Assembly (NCBI RefSeq): GCF_013373795.3 | Contig: NZ_CP088025.1 | Span: 47,578 to 111,577, forward strand | Origin: Bradyrhizobium quebecense | GTDB taxonomy: Bacteria; Pseudomonadota; Alphaproteobacteria; Rhizobiales; Xanthobacteraceae | Length of the DNA stretch: 64,000 nucleotides | Reading direction: 5' to 3' | In this document: positions 8,814 through 17,907 of the stretch, one piece after another | Position numbering within the stretch: position 1 is the first letter of the stretch | How the letters are laid out: each line of letters starts with the position of its first letter | The notes under the pieces: model-generated | The model's database searches: none | Seen by the model: the letters and a program-made list of their open reading frames with translations, nothing else | Told to the model about the DNA's origin: nothing | Position numbers and translations under genes: made by a program

Positions 8814-9032
8814 TCACTTCTCCTTGACCGTGGTGTTCGGATGGGACTTGCCGAAGCTGTTGCTGACGTACTGGCCGGATTTGGCGCTCCGGTAGTGCGG
8901 TCCGCTCGATCCGCTCGGACCGGCAGCTTCGCGAACCGTTGTGCTCGGATGGCGGTTGCCATACGAGTTAGAAACGTACTGGCCAGAAACGGCACTGCGG
9001 GTGTGGGTACCCGAACCTTTGTTCTTCGACAT
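8814..9032 (-). CDS. Small protein with two internal repeats
   Basis: The 72-residue protein consists of two copies of one unit: SGQYVSNSYGNRHPSTTV and, after a Gly/Ser linker, SGQYVSNSFGKSHPNTTV. The copies differ at four positions. It is rich in Ser, Gly, Asn and basic residues and lacks hydrophobic helices. Similar short repeat proteins occur in proteobacteria without assigned function (some carry a doubtful multidrug-transporter label). It is the first gene of the minus-strand unit with the DUF1883 gene and is read from the palindrome-containing intergenic region. Confidence 0.65.
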   Translation of the reverse strand: MSKNKGSGTHTRSAVSGQYVSNSYGNRHPSTTVREAAGPSGSSGPHYRSAKSGQYVSNSFGKSHPNTTVKEK

Positions 9033-9076
9033 GGATCATTCCTCAGCCCCCAATGGGCTATTGCTATGTAGGCATT

Positions 9077-9096
9077 CAATTGCTATATAGCAATTG
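9077..9096. promoter_or_regulatory. Perfect 20-bp palindrome, likely operator
   Basis: CAATTGCTATATAGCAATTG reads identically on both strands. It lies between the divergent DUF1883 unit (starting 9032) and the XRE regulator (starting 9140). A partial copy of one arm (ATTGCTATGTAG) occurs about 18 bases to the left. The position fits autoregulation by the adjacent XRE protein. Confidence 0.7.
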
Positions 9097-9139
9097 CGGC
9101 GTCATTCGGGCATCGCAACCGCAGCAGACAGGAAATTTA

Positions 9140-9493
9140 ATGGCTTCTGGAAAGTTCGATGGGGAAGGCTTCTTTGCCGCTATCGACAGCGTGCGCATCG
9201 CACGCAACCTCAATTGGAAAAAAGTGGCCGAGCAAGCTGAAGTACCCGCTTCAACGCTTACCCGCATGTCTCAGGGCCGCAAACCGGACGTCGATAGTCT
9301 CGCTTCGCTGTGCGCCTGGTCCGGCTTGAAAGTCGAGGATTTCACGCTCGGCATGACCAAGAAGAAGGTAATGACGGAGCCCTTAGCGGAATTGACGGCG
9401 CATCTGCGTGCCGATCCCAAATTGTCCAAGGAAGGCGCCAAAGCGCTCGAAGCACTTATCAAGACTGCTTATCAGCAGTTCAGAAGGTCATGA
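9140..9493 (+). CDS. XRE-family helix-turn-helix regulator
   Basis: I chose the ATG at 9140 (MASGKFDGEGFFAAIDSVRI) because an AGGAAA ribosome site precedes it and the upstream extension is not protein-like. The product has 117 residues. Residues 10-65 form an XRE-type HTH (ARNLNWKKVAEQAEVPASTL, then TRMSQGRKPDVDSLASLCAW), followed by a helical tail (EGAKALEALIKTAYQQF). It sits 9 bp before an ImmA/IrrE peptidase gene. That pairing usually means a repressor cleaved or relieved by the peptidase. The palindrome upstream is its likely target. Confidence 0.8.
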   Translation: MASGKFDGEGFFAAIDSVRIARNLNWKKVAEQAEVPASTLTRMSQGRKPDVDSLASLCAWSGLKVEDFTLGMTKKKVMTEPLAELTAHLRADPKLSKEGAKALEALIKTAYQQFRRS

Positions 9494-9502
9494 GGCGCAT
9501 TG

Positions 9503-10066
9503 ATGGCCTTGCGCCGGGGATTCAAGTCTGAAGCAAACTGGCTGGCGCGCGATGTGCGCGACGAACTCGGAATAGCTCCGCATCTGCCTCTGTGTCCTTG
9601 GCGGCTGGCGGAGCTGCTTGGGTTTCCGGTCGTCGCGCTGAGCGAGTTCGCAGATAGCAACCCTGACGCCGTCATCTATCTGCGATCGTCAAAGGGGCAG
9701 CGCGATTTCTCCGCCATAACGCTGTTCAACGGCAATTCCCGCATGATCATTCATAACGACGGCCATCAGTTGAAACGACAGGCTGCAAACATCGCGCACG
9801 AGCTTGCCCACGGCCTGCTGCTGCACCCGCCAAAACCACCTTTTGATGGCGAAGGTTCGCGCCACTACGACCCGACGATTGAAGAGGAAGCGAACTGGCT
9901 GGGGCCCGCCTTGCTGGTATCCGAAGAAGCCGCCAATCACGTCGCCCGCATGAGCCTTCCGCTTGCGAAAGCTTCAGACGTTTACGGCGTGAGCGAGGAT
10001 CTGATGCGCATGAGGCTCAATGTAACCGGCGCATTGATAAGGGCCTCCCGACGCGCAGCCAGCTAA
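9503..10066 (+). CDS. ImmA/IrrE-family metallopeptidase
   Basis: The 187-residue protein has the zincin motif HELAH (residues 99-103) and the downstream glutamate in EEEANWLGPALL. This is the ImmA/IrrE (COG2856) pattern, in which the two His and the Glu bind zinc. Such enzymes cleave a partner XRE repressor in response to stress or phage signals. The repressor gene is immediately upstream. The start at ATG 9503 is preferred over TTG 9500. Length is typical. Nothing looks damaged. Confidence 0.8.
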   Translation: MALRRGFKSEANWLARDVRDELGIAPHLPLCPWRLAELLGFPVVALSEFADSNPDAVIYLRSSKGQRDFSAITLFNGNSRMIIHNDGHQLKRQAANIAHELAHGLLLHPPKPPFDGEGSRHYDPTIEEEANWLGPALLVSEEAANHVARMSLPLAKASDVYGVSEDLMRMRLNVTGALIRASRRAAS

Positions 10067-10096
10067 TGCCGGTAAAGACAGCAGCGAGATGCTCTT

Positions 10097-10499
10097 ATGA
10101 CGTCACCCATCGTTGTCGACGCCTATTTTGATTCCCTCTTAGCGCGCGCGTCCTCAGCGGTCACCGTTCCGCTCATGCCAATTGCCTACACCGAGGCCGA
10201 CTTCAATAACTGCCATACCAACGCCGAAAAATGGGTCGCTGAACATCCTCAATACGTGGTGGTCAGGGGATGGTTTGTGGCCACAGGCGGGACCGCCCCA
10301 CCTGCTTCATGCGCATTCAGTGATAAGCGGACCGGTGGGGCTTGAAGACGTAACTCCACTCCGCGATCCAGGACTTCATTTTCTCCGCCACGAGGGAAGC
10401 GAGCAGGAATTCTTGGCGCTGGCCAAGAGCCATGCCCAACACATCCATGGCCTCGACTTCACTCTTGCTGTTCCACCCAGAATGGAAGATTGGCCATGA
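10097..10499 (+). pseudogene. Conserved hypothetical protein with frameshift
   Basis: A protein begins at 10097 (ADFNNCHTNAEKWVAEHPQY, then VVVRGWFVATGG) and loses its frame near 10300. The next frame continues it (HLLHAHSVISGPVGLEDVTP, then HFLRHEGSEQEFLALAKSHA) to a stop at 10499. One base gained or lost restores a single protein of about 130 residues. His, Cys and Asn are conserved-looking around FNNCH and LLHAHSV, but I assign no function. The last codons overlap the next start by ATGA, so the gene was part of an operon before damage. Confidence 0.5.
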
Positions 10500-10990
10500 A
10501 CAAGGATGCGAAACGGGTAGAAGAAATACTTGCCGCGGTGAAGCCGCTCGCAGCTGAATATTACCGGCTCACCAATAAGCCTCTCGGGGTCACCGGCGAG
10601 GTTGCGGAGTACGTCGCAGCCCAGAAACTTGGGCTGACACTCGCGCCGCCACGGACCTCCGGTTACGATGCCATCCGCAAGACGCCGTTAGGCGACGAGC
10701 GCATCCAGATCAAGGGGCGCGCGTTCGGCGAGACCTCCACGCCAAGTCAGCGGCTGGGGTCGATCAAGCCGGGGGCGGCCTGTGACACCGTGTTGCTCGT
10801 CATCCTCGACAACGCAACGCTTGAGCCAACGGGCATGTGGGAAGCACCCTACCCCAAGGTTATCGCCAAACTCGCCGAGCCTGGTTCAACCGCTCGCAAT
10901 GTCCGGGGTTCGTTGAGCATTAGCGCCTTCAAGCAACTGGCGCGTCCCATCTGGAGCGTCAACCCGCCCAAAACGCCTTCCGTTCGGTAG
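10496..10990 (+). CDS. DUF6998-like protein with PD-(D/E)XK-like core
   Basis: The 164-residue protein contains GVTGEVAEYVAAQKLGL, then GYDAI, then RIQIKGRAF. An early Glu, a Gly-Tyr-Asp and a beta strand ending in Gln-x-Lys-x-Arg are the layout of PD-(D/E)XK nuclease cores, and the arrangement resembles DUF6998. A nuclease or nucleic-acid-binding role is an inference. The start at ATG 10496 overlaps the previous gene's stop, so the two were translated together. The C-terminal helix-rich part (SISAFKQLARPIWSV) has no obvious motif. Confidence 0.55.
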   Translation: MNKDAKRVEEILAAVKPLAAEYYRLTNKPLGVTGEVAEYVAAQKLGLTLAPPRTSGYDAIRKTPLGDERIQIKGRAFGETSTPSQRLGSIKPGAACDTVLLVILDNATLEPTGMWEAPYPKVIAKLAEPGSTARNVRGSLSISAFKQLARPIWSVNPPKTPSVR

Positions 10991-11285
10991 CTCCTGCATC
11001 CCTCATTGCTCATCTCACCGGCGCGGCCTGACCTTGCACTCAGGCTGACCTGACGGAGATCTCCGTTCGCCGCAAGGTGCAAGCCCTCGCGCAAGCGCGC
11101 CCTTCGGGTGCAGCGCCCGTCTCTCTAAGTGACTGCACGCCAGACCCTTGTGACAGCCAGCTGCGAATCGCGCATTTTCATCAATGGCTGTCATTTGCTC
11201 GCTGGTATAAAAATTCTGAATCGTTGCCCCTGATCGATTCGATAATTTAATTGGACGGCCGTTTCGGCAGCTGCGATTCTGACGC

Positions 11286-11549
11286 ATGTCCGAACTCACG
11301 GTGCAATACCTCGTGCTCGAACGCTGCGATCCGGCCCGTAACATGGCGCGGTTCTATGTGCTCACGATCGAGCCGACACTGTTTGGCGATACTGCATTGG
11401 TGCGCGAATGGGGGCGTCTCGGCCAGCGCGGCCGGCGGCGCCTCGATCTGTTCGCTGGGCGGGTGCAGGCCATCGAGGCGCTCGAGACGTGGCTCGTGCG
11501 CAAAGCACGTCGCGGCTACGTCCGGCGAAATTCAACAGCTTCACCTTAG
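11286..11549 (+). CDS. WGR domain protein
   Basis: The 87-residue product is essentially one WGR domain: an N-terminal strand YLVLERCDPARNMARFYVLT, then REWGRLGQRGRRRLDLF with the name-giving Trp-Gly-Arg, then an amphipathic helix (AIEALETWLVRKARRGY). WGR domains bind nucleic acid ends in PARP proteins. Stand-alone copies are frequent on rhizobial plasmids and have no proven role. The 295 bp upstream (10991-11285) contain an AT-rich stretch near 11205-11250 that could hold a promoter, but no gene. Confidence 0.8.
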   Translation: MSELTVQYLVLERCDPARNMARFYVLTIEPTLFGDTALVREWGRLGQRGRRRLDLFAGRVQAIEALETWLVRKARRGYVRRNSTASP

Positions 11550-11731
11550 AGTCTATTCCCCGTTCGGCAGGAAGAGGCTTCAGTGCTGTTGCCGGGTTCT
11601 GTTCGTGTATGTCGAGACGGCTTCCGCTAAAGACGAACAGGCGGATCCTTGCACCGTGGCTCGCGAGAATTCAGCTTCGGTGTGACGAGCCTCTGCGCGT
11701 TAAACAACATGCCAGGTATGACGCGTCGCGA

Positions 11732-12919
11732 TCACTGCCCTCCCCCATAAAGCCGTGGAAACCAGCGATCGACCACGCTGGCCGGAAATCCCAGCCGCAC
11801 CGGGCTACGGGTGGTCTCGGAAATGAGATAGCCTTGATTGATGAGGCCGTTCAGCACGGTGCGTGCCTGCCGGGTCGCATAGCCAGTAATATCGGCCGCG
11901 TCGCCACGGGCGAACTCGCCATCGAGGACCGCCATGCGCAAGATGGGCCATGAGCCCTTCGGTAGCCGCTTTGCCGCCGTCTCTTCCTTTGCCCAGATCT
12001 CCATGCGTCGCAGCAGTTCAGAAGGCTCCAGGAGGCCCTCCATGAAGTCGATTTGGTCGATGCAGGTTGAGAGGAAGTAGCGGCAGAATTCCGTAAGGCC
12101 TGCCATAGTGAGATTGCCACGGCCGTCGAGGTCGCCGCGTCGCGGCTCGTCCGCGGCCTGCAGCATGGTCTTGTAGTTGTCGACACTCCGCGCAAGGCCA
12201 CGCGAAACCGACCAGAGCTCTGATCCCACATCCAGTTCGCGCAGCAGCGCGTGCGAGAACAGTCGCGCAACGCGGCCGTTGCCGTCTAGGAAGGGGTGGA
12301 TCCACGCCAGGCGATGGTGGGATGCGGCGACGCCGATGATTTTACGCAGCCTCGAAAGGTTGGGCGACGTATAGCCTTCGGCGAACCGCTTGATAAACGC
12401 CGGCAGGTCGACCGGGTCAGGCGCGACATGTCGGCCAACGCGGACATGCTCGGATCTCAGCACGCCCGGCGCCATGGTGATCTTGCGGCCGGACTCTGGA
12501 TTTTCGACCACCAGCATTTCTGCCGGCAGGCGTTCGCAGAAGTTGCGATGCGTCCAGGTGATGAACGCTTCGGACATGACTGGGCTGGGCCCGTCCCCGC
12601 GGTCGATCATCCGTTGCACTTCAATATGCGCGCGCGCCTCGAGCTGGAGGTTGCGCCGCTCCGGCTCTGTTGCTAGCTCGTTGTTCATGGCGCGGTCGAT
12701 ATCGACCGGCAGTGTGTTGTGCCCCTCAATGAGGTTGGAGTAGTAACAGTTCATTGAGCGCACCAGGTCGCCGACGGACGCGCGCAGCACTGGATGCAAG
12801 CGGGTGGCAAGGCCGCTGGCCTTAGCCACCAGGTCAGTCGCCAGGTCCTCAAGTTCCTTGTTATCGTCGGGAAGAAGCGGCTCCATCGCTGCAATTGTGG
12901 TCATTTTTGCCGCTTCCAT
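11732..12919 (-). CDS. Fic-family protein with N-terminal inhibitory motif
   Basis: The 395-residue protein has the Fic core HPFLDGNGRVAR (residues 208-219), which catalyses AMP transfer, or another phosphate-diester transfer, to target hydroxyls. Residues 61-66 (SNLIEG) match the class II inhibitory helix motif S/T-x3-E-G/N, so activity is expected to be self-inhibited. The C-terminal third contains a winged-helix-like segment (ARGDAADITGYATRQARTVL, then NGLINQGYL), usual for Fic proteins with a DNA-binding tail. An ATG five codons downstream (12904) is an equally good start. It is divergent from the DUF2130 gene. Confidence 0.85.
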   Translation of the reverse strand: MEAAKMTTIAAMEPLLPDDNKELEDLATDLVAKASGLATRLHPVLRASVGDLVRSMNCYYSNLIEGHNTLPVDIDRAMNNELATEPERRNLQLEARAHIEVQRMIDRGDGPSPVMSEAFITWTHRNFCERLPAEMLVVENPESGRKITMAPGVLRSEHVRVGRHVAPDPVDLPAFIKRFAEGYTSPNLSRLRKIIGVAASHHRLAWIHPFLDGNGRVARLFSHALLRELDVGSELWSVSRGLARSVDNYKTMLQAADEPRRGDLDGRGNLTMAGLTEFCRYFLSTCIDQIDFMEGLLEPSELLRRMEIWAKEETAAKRLPKGSWPILRMAVLDGEFARGDAADITGYATRQARTVLNGLINQGYLISETTRSPVRLGFPASVVDRWFPRLYGGGQ

Positions 12920-12998
12920 TGCCGGTTATTTATTCAGCAAAGATAGGGCATTAGGCCCTAACGCGTCACCCTACTTTGCCGCTTTTTTTGCCGCTTCC
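12905..12998. repeat. Direct repeats near the Fic gene start
   Basis: TTTTTGCCGCTTCC occurs at the Fic start (about 12904-12917) and again near 12985-12998, with a shorter CTTTGCCGCTTT just before the second copy. They sit in the Fic upstream region and could be operator half-sites, possibly for the winged-helix tail of the Fic protein. Confidence 0.35.
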
Positions 12999-13227
12999 AC
13001 AGGGCATTTCAAATAGCTTGATCCCGTTTTGTTCTTATTTAGAATACATTCCTAGCTCAACAGCTTCTGCAGCCAGGGCTTTGTCGACACCTCAACCATG
13101 CGGGGTTTCGGTGGAAAACCGGTGACCAAGTCGATGTTCGGCTAGCCGCATGTGGACATCCAGCGCCGCGACATCGCAATCGCCGGCAGATGATGTTGAA
13201 TCCGGCCGTACCAATGAGGGGAAATTC

Positions 13228-14532
13228 ATGAGTCTCAGAGCAACCGGCGCCGGCGCTTCGCACGAGCCCACCCTGCATTGCCCGAACTGCAACCACGAAA
13301 TCAAGCTCACGGAATCGCTGGCTGCTCCCCTCCTTGAGGAAACACGACAGCGCTTTAATGAGCAGCTGGCCGCCAAGGACGCAGAGGTCGCCAGGAAGAC
13401 CGAGGCGCTGCGCAAGGAGCAGGACGCAGTCGCGCGGGCGCGCGAGCAGATTGAAGATCAGGTGGCGCAGCGGCTGACGGCCGAGCGCAGCCAACTGGTG
13501 GCGGCCGAGGCCAAAAAGGCCCGTGAAGCGGTTGCGGGGGATATGCAAGCCAAGGCGGCAGAGACCGCCGAATTGCGCAAGAACCTTGAAGCCAGCGATG
13601 CGAAGCTGGCTGAGGCGCAGCAGGCTCAGGCCGAGGTAATACGCAAGGAGCGCGCGCTGGCTGACGAAAGGCGTGAAATGGACCTCACGATTGAAAAGCG
13701 CGTCCAGGCCTCGGTTGACGACATCCGGGCGAAGGCCAAGCAGGAATCCGATGAGGCTGCGCGCCTGAAGGTCGCCGAGAAGGACCAGACCATTGAGTCA
13801 ATGTCGCGCACGATCGAGGAGCTGAAGCGCAAGGCCGAGCAAGGCTCGCAGCAGTCCCAGGGCGAGGTTTTCGAGGTTGAGCTCGAGGAGCTTCTGCGAG
13901 GCAAGTTTCCGATGGATGCCATCGAGCCGGTCGCCAAGGGAGAATTGGGGGCCGATGTTATTCAGCAGGTCAACGGCTCTGTCGGGCAACCCGCCGGCAT
14001 GATCCTCTGGGAATCCAAGCGGACCAAGGCCTGGAGTGATGGTTGGCTGGCCAAGCTCCGTGAGGACCAGCGGCGCTGTGGCGCCGACGTTGCCCTCATC
14101 ATTTCGCACGCCCTTCCCAAGCACATCGAGCATTTTGACCTGGTCGCCGGCGTTTGGGTGGCGCACCCGCGTTGCGCACTGGCCCTGGCGGTTGCGCTGC
14201 GTCAGTCCCTCATCGAGATATCGAGCTCGCGGCTGGTCCAACAGGGACAGCAAACCAAAATGGAGCAGGTCTACGAGTACCTGACAGGCACGAGATTTCG
14301 CCAGCGGGTCGATGCCGTCGTCGAGAAGTTCAACGACATGCGTGAGGATCTAGACAAGGAGCGCAAATTCATGGGTCGCCAGTGGGCCAAGCGAGAAACC
14401 CAAATCGTTGCGGTCATTGAATCCACTGTTGGCATGGTGGGCGACCTGCAGGCGATCGCCGGCAAGGCGATGCCGGAAATAACCAGCCTCGACACGCCGA
14501 TGCTTGAAGGGCCAGGAGCAGCCGCGGCCTAG
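13228..14532 (+). CDS. DUF2130 coiled-coil protein
   Basis: The 434-residue protein starts with a treble-clef-like LHCPNCNHEIKL (single CxxC). A long charged coiled coil follows (about residues 40-220, rich in AEVARKTEALRKEQD-type heptads). The DUF2130 domain comes last: GEVFEVELEELLRGKFPMD, KGELGADVIQQV, and MILWESKRTKAWSDGWLAKL. The D..ESK..K pattern resembles a PD-(D/E)XK-related nuclease core, as in RmuC-like proteins, but activity is unproven. ATG 13228 is preferred because GAGGGG precedes it. It is divergent from the Fic gene. Confidence 0.8.
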   Translation: MSLRATGAGASHEPTLHCPNCNHEIKLTESLAAPLLEETRQRFNEQLAAKDAEVARKTEALRKEQDAVARAREQIEDQVAQRLTAERSQLVAAEAKKAREAVAGDMQAKAAETAELRKNLEASDAKLAEAQQAQAEVIRKERALADERREMDLTIEKRVQASVDDIRAKAKQESDEAARLKVAEKDQTIESMSRTIEELKRKAEQGSQQSQGEVFEVELEELLRGKFPMDAIEPVAKGELGADVIQQVNGSVGQPAGMILWESKRTKAWSDGWLAKLREDQRRCGADVALIISHALPKHIEHFDLVAGVWVAHPRCALALAVALRQSLIEISSSRLVQQGQQTKMEQVYEYLTGTRFRQRVDAVVEKFNDMREDLDKERKFMGRQWAKRETQIVAVIESTVGMVGDLQAIAGKAMPEITSLDTPMLEGPGAAAA

Positions 14533-14705
14533 TGCAACCCACCCCAGATAGGACGAGGGGGAAATCCCCTCTCCCAAGGAAACCACCCTCGGGCTCTACC
14601 TTCAAAATTGCGAAGAACGGAAGCTATCCCCTCGCGCGACTGCCAAGATGATAATTGAGCAACTGCAGGACCTTTTTCCCGAGCTGAAACGATGATGGGC
14701 CTACA

Positions 14706-16676
14706 ATGGATAACGAGACGAACAGCGACGCAGAACCACAGCGCAGTGAGCCGGCGGACACCCTTCCGCCGGTTTGGTTGCGCGCCACGCTCGCCGATCT
14801 TGTGGGCCTCGAATTCGAGAGTCCGATCGCAGACTCGAAAAGCGCAGACAGCCAGGAACTCGCCGATCTGCTTCGGAAAGCCGCCGATGAAACGGAAGAT
14901 ACCCCCGCCGCGCGCGTATTTCGTATGCTGTCGGCTGTTGCCGGGATGCTGTTCCGGCCCAAGGATCGAAGTGAGCCGTTCGGTGCCATGGTGGTGTGGG
15001 CCGATGGTCGCCGGTCGCCCGTTGCTGCCGACTTTCGGGGGCCGCCCGTCGAAGTTCTGGCCGCCATGGCTCAGCGCGCGACGCATCCGGCTTTGCGGGC
15101 ACGCCTTTCTGATCTGTGCTGGTTTCTCGAACGAAAACGAGTCGACCTGGGCACTGCGGCGGTAGCCGCTTACGCCGAAATCTTGACGAAGGTCGATAGC
15201 GGAGCGCTTACATTCCGTTTCGACGATGACAAGGGGGCACTCAAGCACGACGCCCGGGATCTGCTTCGACGCGCCCTGCAAATTGGCCGGGCCGTGGGAT
15301 GGGATAAGCCCGAAGCGATGGCCGCTCGGACGATGGCAAGCGAATTGCGCACGAGGGCTATTCAAAGATCGCTCGTCATTCCTGCGCTTTGGTTTAGCGA
15401 ACTTGAGCTGGACTTCGGTATTTCCGATCCGGCTGCGATCGGAAAAGATATCGAGGATTTGATTGCGGCCCTGCCCGCTGAAACCGACGCACACAGCATC
15501 GTTGAACTCTGGCGGCTTGGTGCACGTGCCTACCACCTCGCCAAGCAACCTGACGACCAGCACCGCTGTCAGTCAGCCGCAGCCGACCAGTTTGTCTCGA
15601 TGGCCGACCGCCAACCGGTGGCGATGATGAGCTCGTCGATGCTGGCGAATGCCATAGCCGAGCTTCACGGCGTTCCCGGAAAGAAGGACAGGCGAAAAGA
15701 ACTGAGGCACCGGCTTATTGATGCCCAGGCGGGCATCGGCGAGGAAATGTCTGGATTTTCCATTCCGTTCAATCTGGAGGATATGGCTCGGCAAATTGAA
15801 CAAGGCGTGAAGCGCCAGCCGACCCTCCGCGACAAGCTGTTTGTCTTTGCCGCTCTCGAAAACTCGCCTGATCCTGCCGAGCTGGCCGAAGCAGCCTCCC
15901 AGTCAATCCGCGAACATCCGTTGACGTCGCTTTTTGGCACGTCGCATCACGACAGCGAAGGCAAAGTCGTTCACCGGACTGGAGGGGCCGGGTTTGGCGA
16001 TGACGGTGACACTAGTGCCATTCAACATCAAATTGCTCAAGACGAGCGCATTCGCCGTCAAGTCGCTGCGGCTGGCAAGATTGAGACTGCCCGTCAGGTG
16101 ATCGGGACTGATCATTCCTTATCGGACGATATCTTCGCGCGAATTCTCGTTCATAGCGCATTTGTTCCAAACGACCTGGTCAGAACGTTCAGCCGCGGCT
16201 TCCTGCGCTTCTTTCAGGGTGATTTCGTTAGCGCGCTATACATTCTGACGCCCTTGCTGGAGAATTCGCTGCGCCATGTGCTGAAATCGCATGGGCATGA
16301 TGTGACTATCTTCGACGATGCGACACAGACGCAGCAGGATCGCACAATCTCCTCCCTGTTTGAGCAGATGAGGAGCGAACTGGACACGATATTCGGTACG
16401 CCCATCACGGCCGATATCGAGCGCGTCTTCTTGAAGAAACCCGGCCCACATCTTCGGCATGCGCTATCGCACGGCTTACTGCATGACGGGGACCCCTACG
16501 GCCCCGACGCCGTCTATGCCTGCTGGCTGATTTTCCGGCTCTGCCTAATTCCACTGTTTCCACACCGGGAACAGCTACAGCTTCCATTCGATGAACCAGC
16601 GCCAAACCAACCGAGCGAGCCGCAAGCATCAACGCCCGAACCCGAGACCGGACAGAGCGAAAAGCCCGGCTCCTAA
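14706..16676 (+). CDS. DUF4209-like large protein with HEPN-type R-x4-H motif
   Basis: The 656-residue protein is mainly helical. Its C-terminal 150 residues carry FVSALYILTPLLENSLRHVL, then HLRHALSHGLLHDGDPYGPD. The arginine and histidine in RHALSH are spaced R-x4-H, the catalytic motif of HEPN ribonucleases, and the context resembles DUF4209. HEPN proteins often act as abortive-infection RNases. The N-terminal part has no motif I know. The tail (PAPNQPSEPQASTPEPETGQ) is disordered. A small hairpin (GAGGGG/CCCCTC, 14555-14571) lies upstream and may end the DUF2130 transcript. Confidence 0.65.
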   Translation: MDNETNSDAEPQRSEPADTLPPVWLRATLADLVGLEFESPIADSKSADSQELADLLRKAADETEDTPAARVFRMLSAVAGMLFRPKDRSEPFGAMVVWADGRRSPVAADFRGPPVEVLAAMAQRATHPALRARLSDLCWFLERKRVDLGTAAVAAYAEILTKVDSGALTFRFDDDKGALKHDARDLLRRALQIGRAVGWDKPEAMAARTMASELRTRAIQRSLVIPALWFSELELDFGISDPAAIGKDIEDLIAALPAETDAHSIVELWRLGARAYHLAKQPDDQHRCQSAAADQFVSMADRQPVAMMSSSMLANAIAELHGVPGKKDRRKELRHRLIDAQAGIGEEMSGFSIPFNLEDMARQIEQGVKRQPTLRDKLFVFAALENSPDPAELAEAASQSIREHPLTSLFGTSHHDSEGKVVHRTGGAGFGDDGDTSAIQHQIAQDERIRRQVAAAGKIETARQVIGTDHSLSDDIFARILVHSAFVPNDLVRTFSRGFLRFFQGDFVSALYILTPLLENSLRHVLKSHGHDVTIFDDATQTQQDRTISSLFEQMRSELDTIFGTPITADIERVFLKKPGPHLRHALSHGLLHDGDPYGPDAVYACWLIFRLCLIPLFPHREQLQLPFDEPAPNQPSEPQASTPEPETGQSEKPGS

Positions 16677-16737
16677 TCAGGAGGCTGCTTCTATCGCTTG
16701 CGGCAACAGGCTCCCATCTGCGTCAACAGGCCGTTGC

Positions 16738-17907
16738 CTATTGTCCACCGCGCCTTGCAGACGGAAAAACCCGCTCCAATACTTCGTTCAAAACGTTGAG
16801 CCTGACATTCAGTTCGGAAACCGCCTCGTGAGTCATCCTGACCCATTCATCCCAAGCGCGGGATTGGCCAACGGGATCACTCAGGATCGACGACCGGGAG
16901 GCGATTTGATCTTGTGTCGCCTTAATCATCCCTAGCGTGTCGGCCAGGTTCACGTCGGGGTTTACTTTAAACGATTCATCCAACGAATACTGCATGCTGC
17001 TGTCGTCGATCGCCTGGGCGGCCATCATCATCGCCTGCCATTTGCCCTCCGATAGCAGTTCGAACGCGAGGTCATCGATGAACTTGACCTGCGCTCGCGC
17101 CTTGTTGGCTTCGGCATGATCCGGCAGCCGATTGGCGGCGATGCATGCAGAGTTGATGAACGCCAGGCATTCAAAAAAGCTGGTCGGCTTTTTAAGGGTG
17201 AGCGTCGGATACTGGGCGAAGAACTCACCGATGGGGACGGATAGCCTGGCATAGTATGAATTCAACAGCTTGGATTGACCTGCCATCGGCGATACCGCCC
17301 GGTCTCCATCCAGAGCGCTCATTTGTTCGATATTATTCGGCGAAAGTATGCTTACGAAGACTTCGGACGTGACGTCGGCGAAGTGGCCTGATTTTTCAAG
17401 GGTTGCCGGCGTGGTCTTCATCGGATGGATCGATGCAAACTCTGGCGCGCCAGCGGCCCGGTAAACCGCCGCGACCAAGGCCGAGCAGAACGTCTTACCG
17501 TCGCTCGACTCCAATATCGGAACACCAGGCAGTACGGATCGCAGGGCGGCCGGCACAGAGTATTCCTTTCCGAAGAACTTGAACGCTTCACTTGCGGCCG
17601 CGCGTGCGATAGCTTGATTGGGGTATCGAAGGACGCGCACATGCTTGAGGTCATGCACGAAACAATTCTGGACGCTTATGTTTGAGACACCATCGGGTAG
17701 CGCCTCGATAAGTGTCGGCAGCGCCGTGCAGATAAGCGCATGACTGAAATTGCCGCCGGTTACCTTCGCAATGATGTCCGACCTGCGTTTGCCCTTGAAC
17801 GAGATTGCTTCCGCATTGCGCGTAAGAATGACATCCCCGGGACGGAGCTTCGTCAGGTCGGGCTTGAAAACCCACAAGCCGTTGTATCTCGGATCTTGCT
17901 GTTTCAT
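16738..17907 (-). CDS. NlpC/P60-like (YiiX-type, permuted papain-fold) protein
   Basis: I place the start at the ATG at 17907 (MKQQDPRYNGLWVFKPDLTK); the longer upstream reading is not protein-like. The product (389 aa) contains RPGDVILTRNAEAISF, then TGGNFSHALIC, and about 110 residues later KTFCSALVAAVYRAAG. A His block before a Cys block is the order found in circularly permuted NlpC/P60 (YiiX/LRAT-like) proteins, which are thiol hydrolases acting on peptides or lipids. The remaining 200 residues are helical and unassigned. It is divergent from the broken dioxygenase gene and convergent with the HEPN gene. Confidence 0.65.
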   Translation of the reverse strand: MKQQDPRYNGLWVFKPDLTKLRPGDVILTRNAEAISFKGKRRSDIIAKVTGGNFSHALICTALPTLIEALPDGVSNISVQNCFVHDLKHVRVLRYPNQAIARAAASEAFKFFGKEYSVPAALRSVLPGVPILESSDGKTFCSALVAAVYRAAGAPEFASIHPMKTTPATLEKSGHFADVTSEVFVSILSPNNIEQMSALDGDRAVSPMAGQSKLLNSYYARLSVPIGEFFAQYPTLTLKKPTSFFECLAFINSACIAANRLPDHAEANKARAQVKFIDDLAFELLSEGKWQAMMMAAQAIDDSSMQYSLDESFKVNPDVNLADTLGMIKATQDQIASRSSILSDPVGQSRAWDEWVRMTHEAVSELNVRLNVLNEVLERVFPSARRGGQ

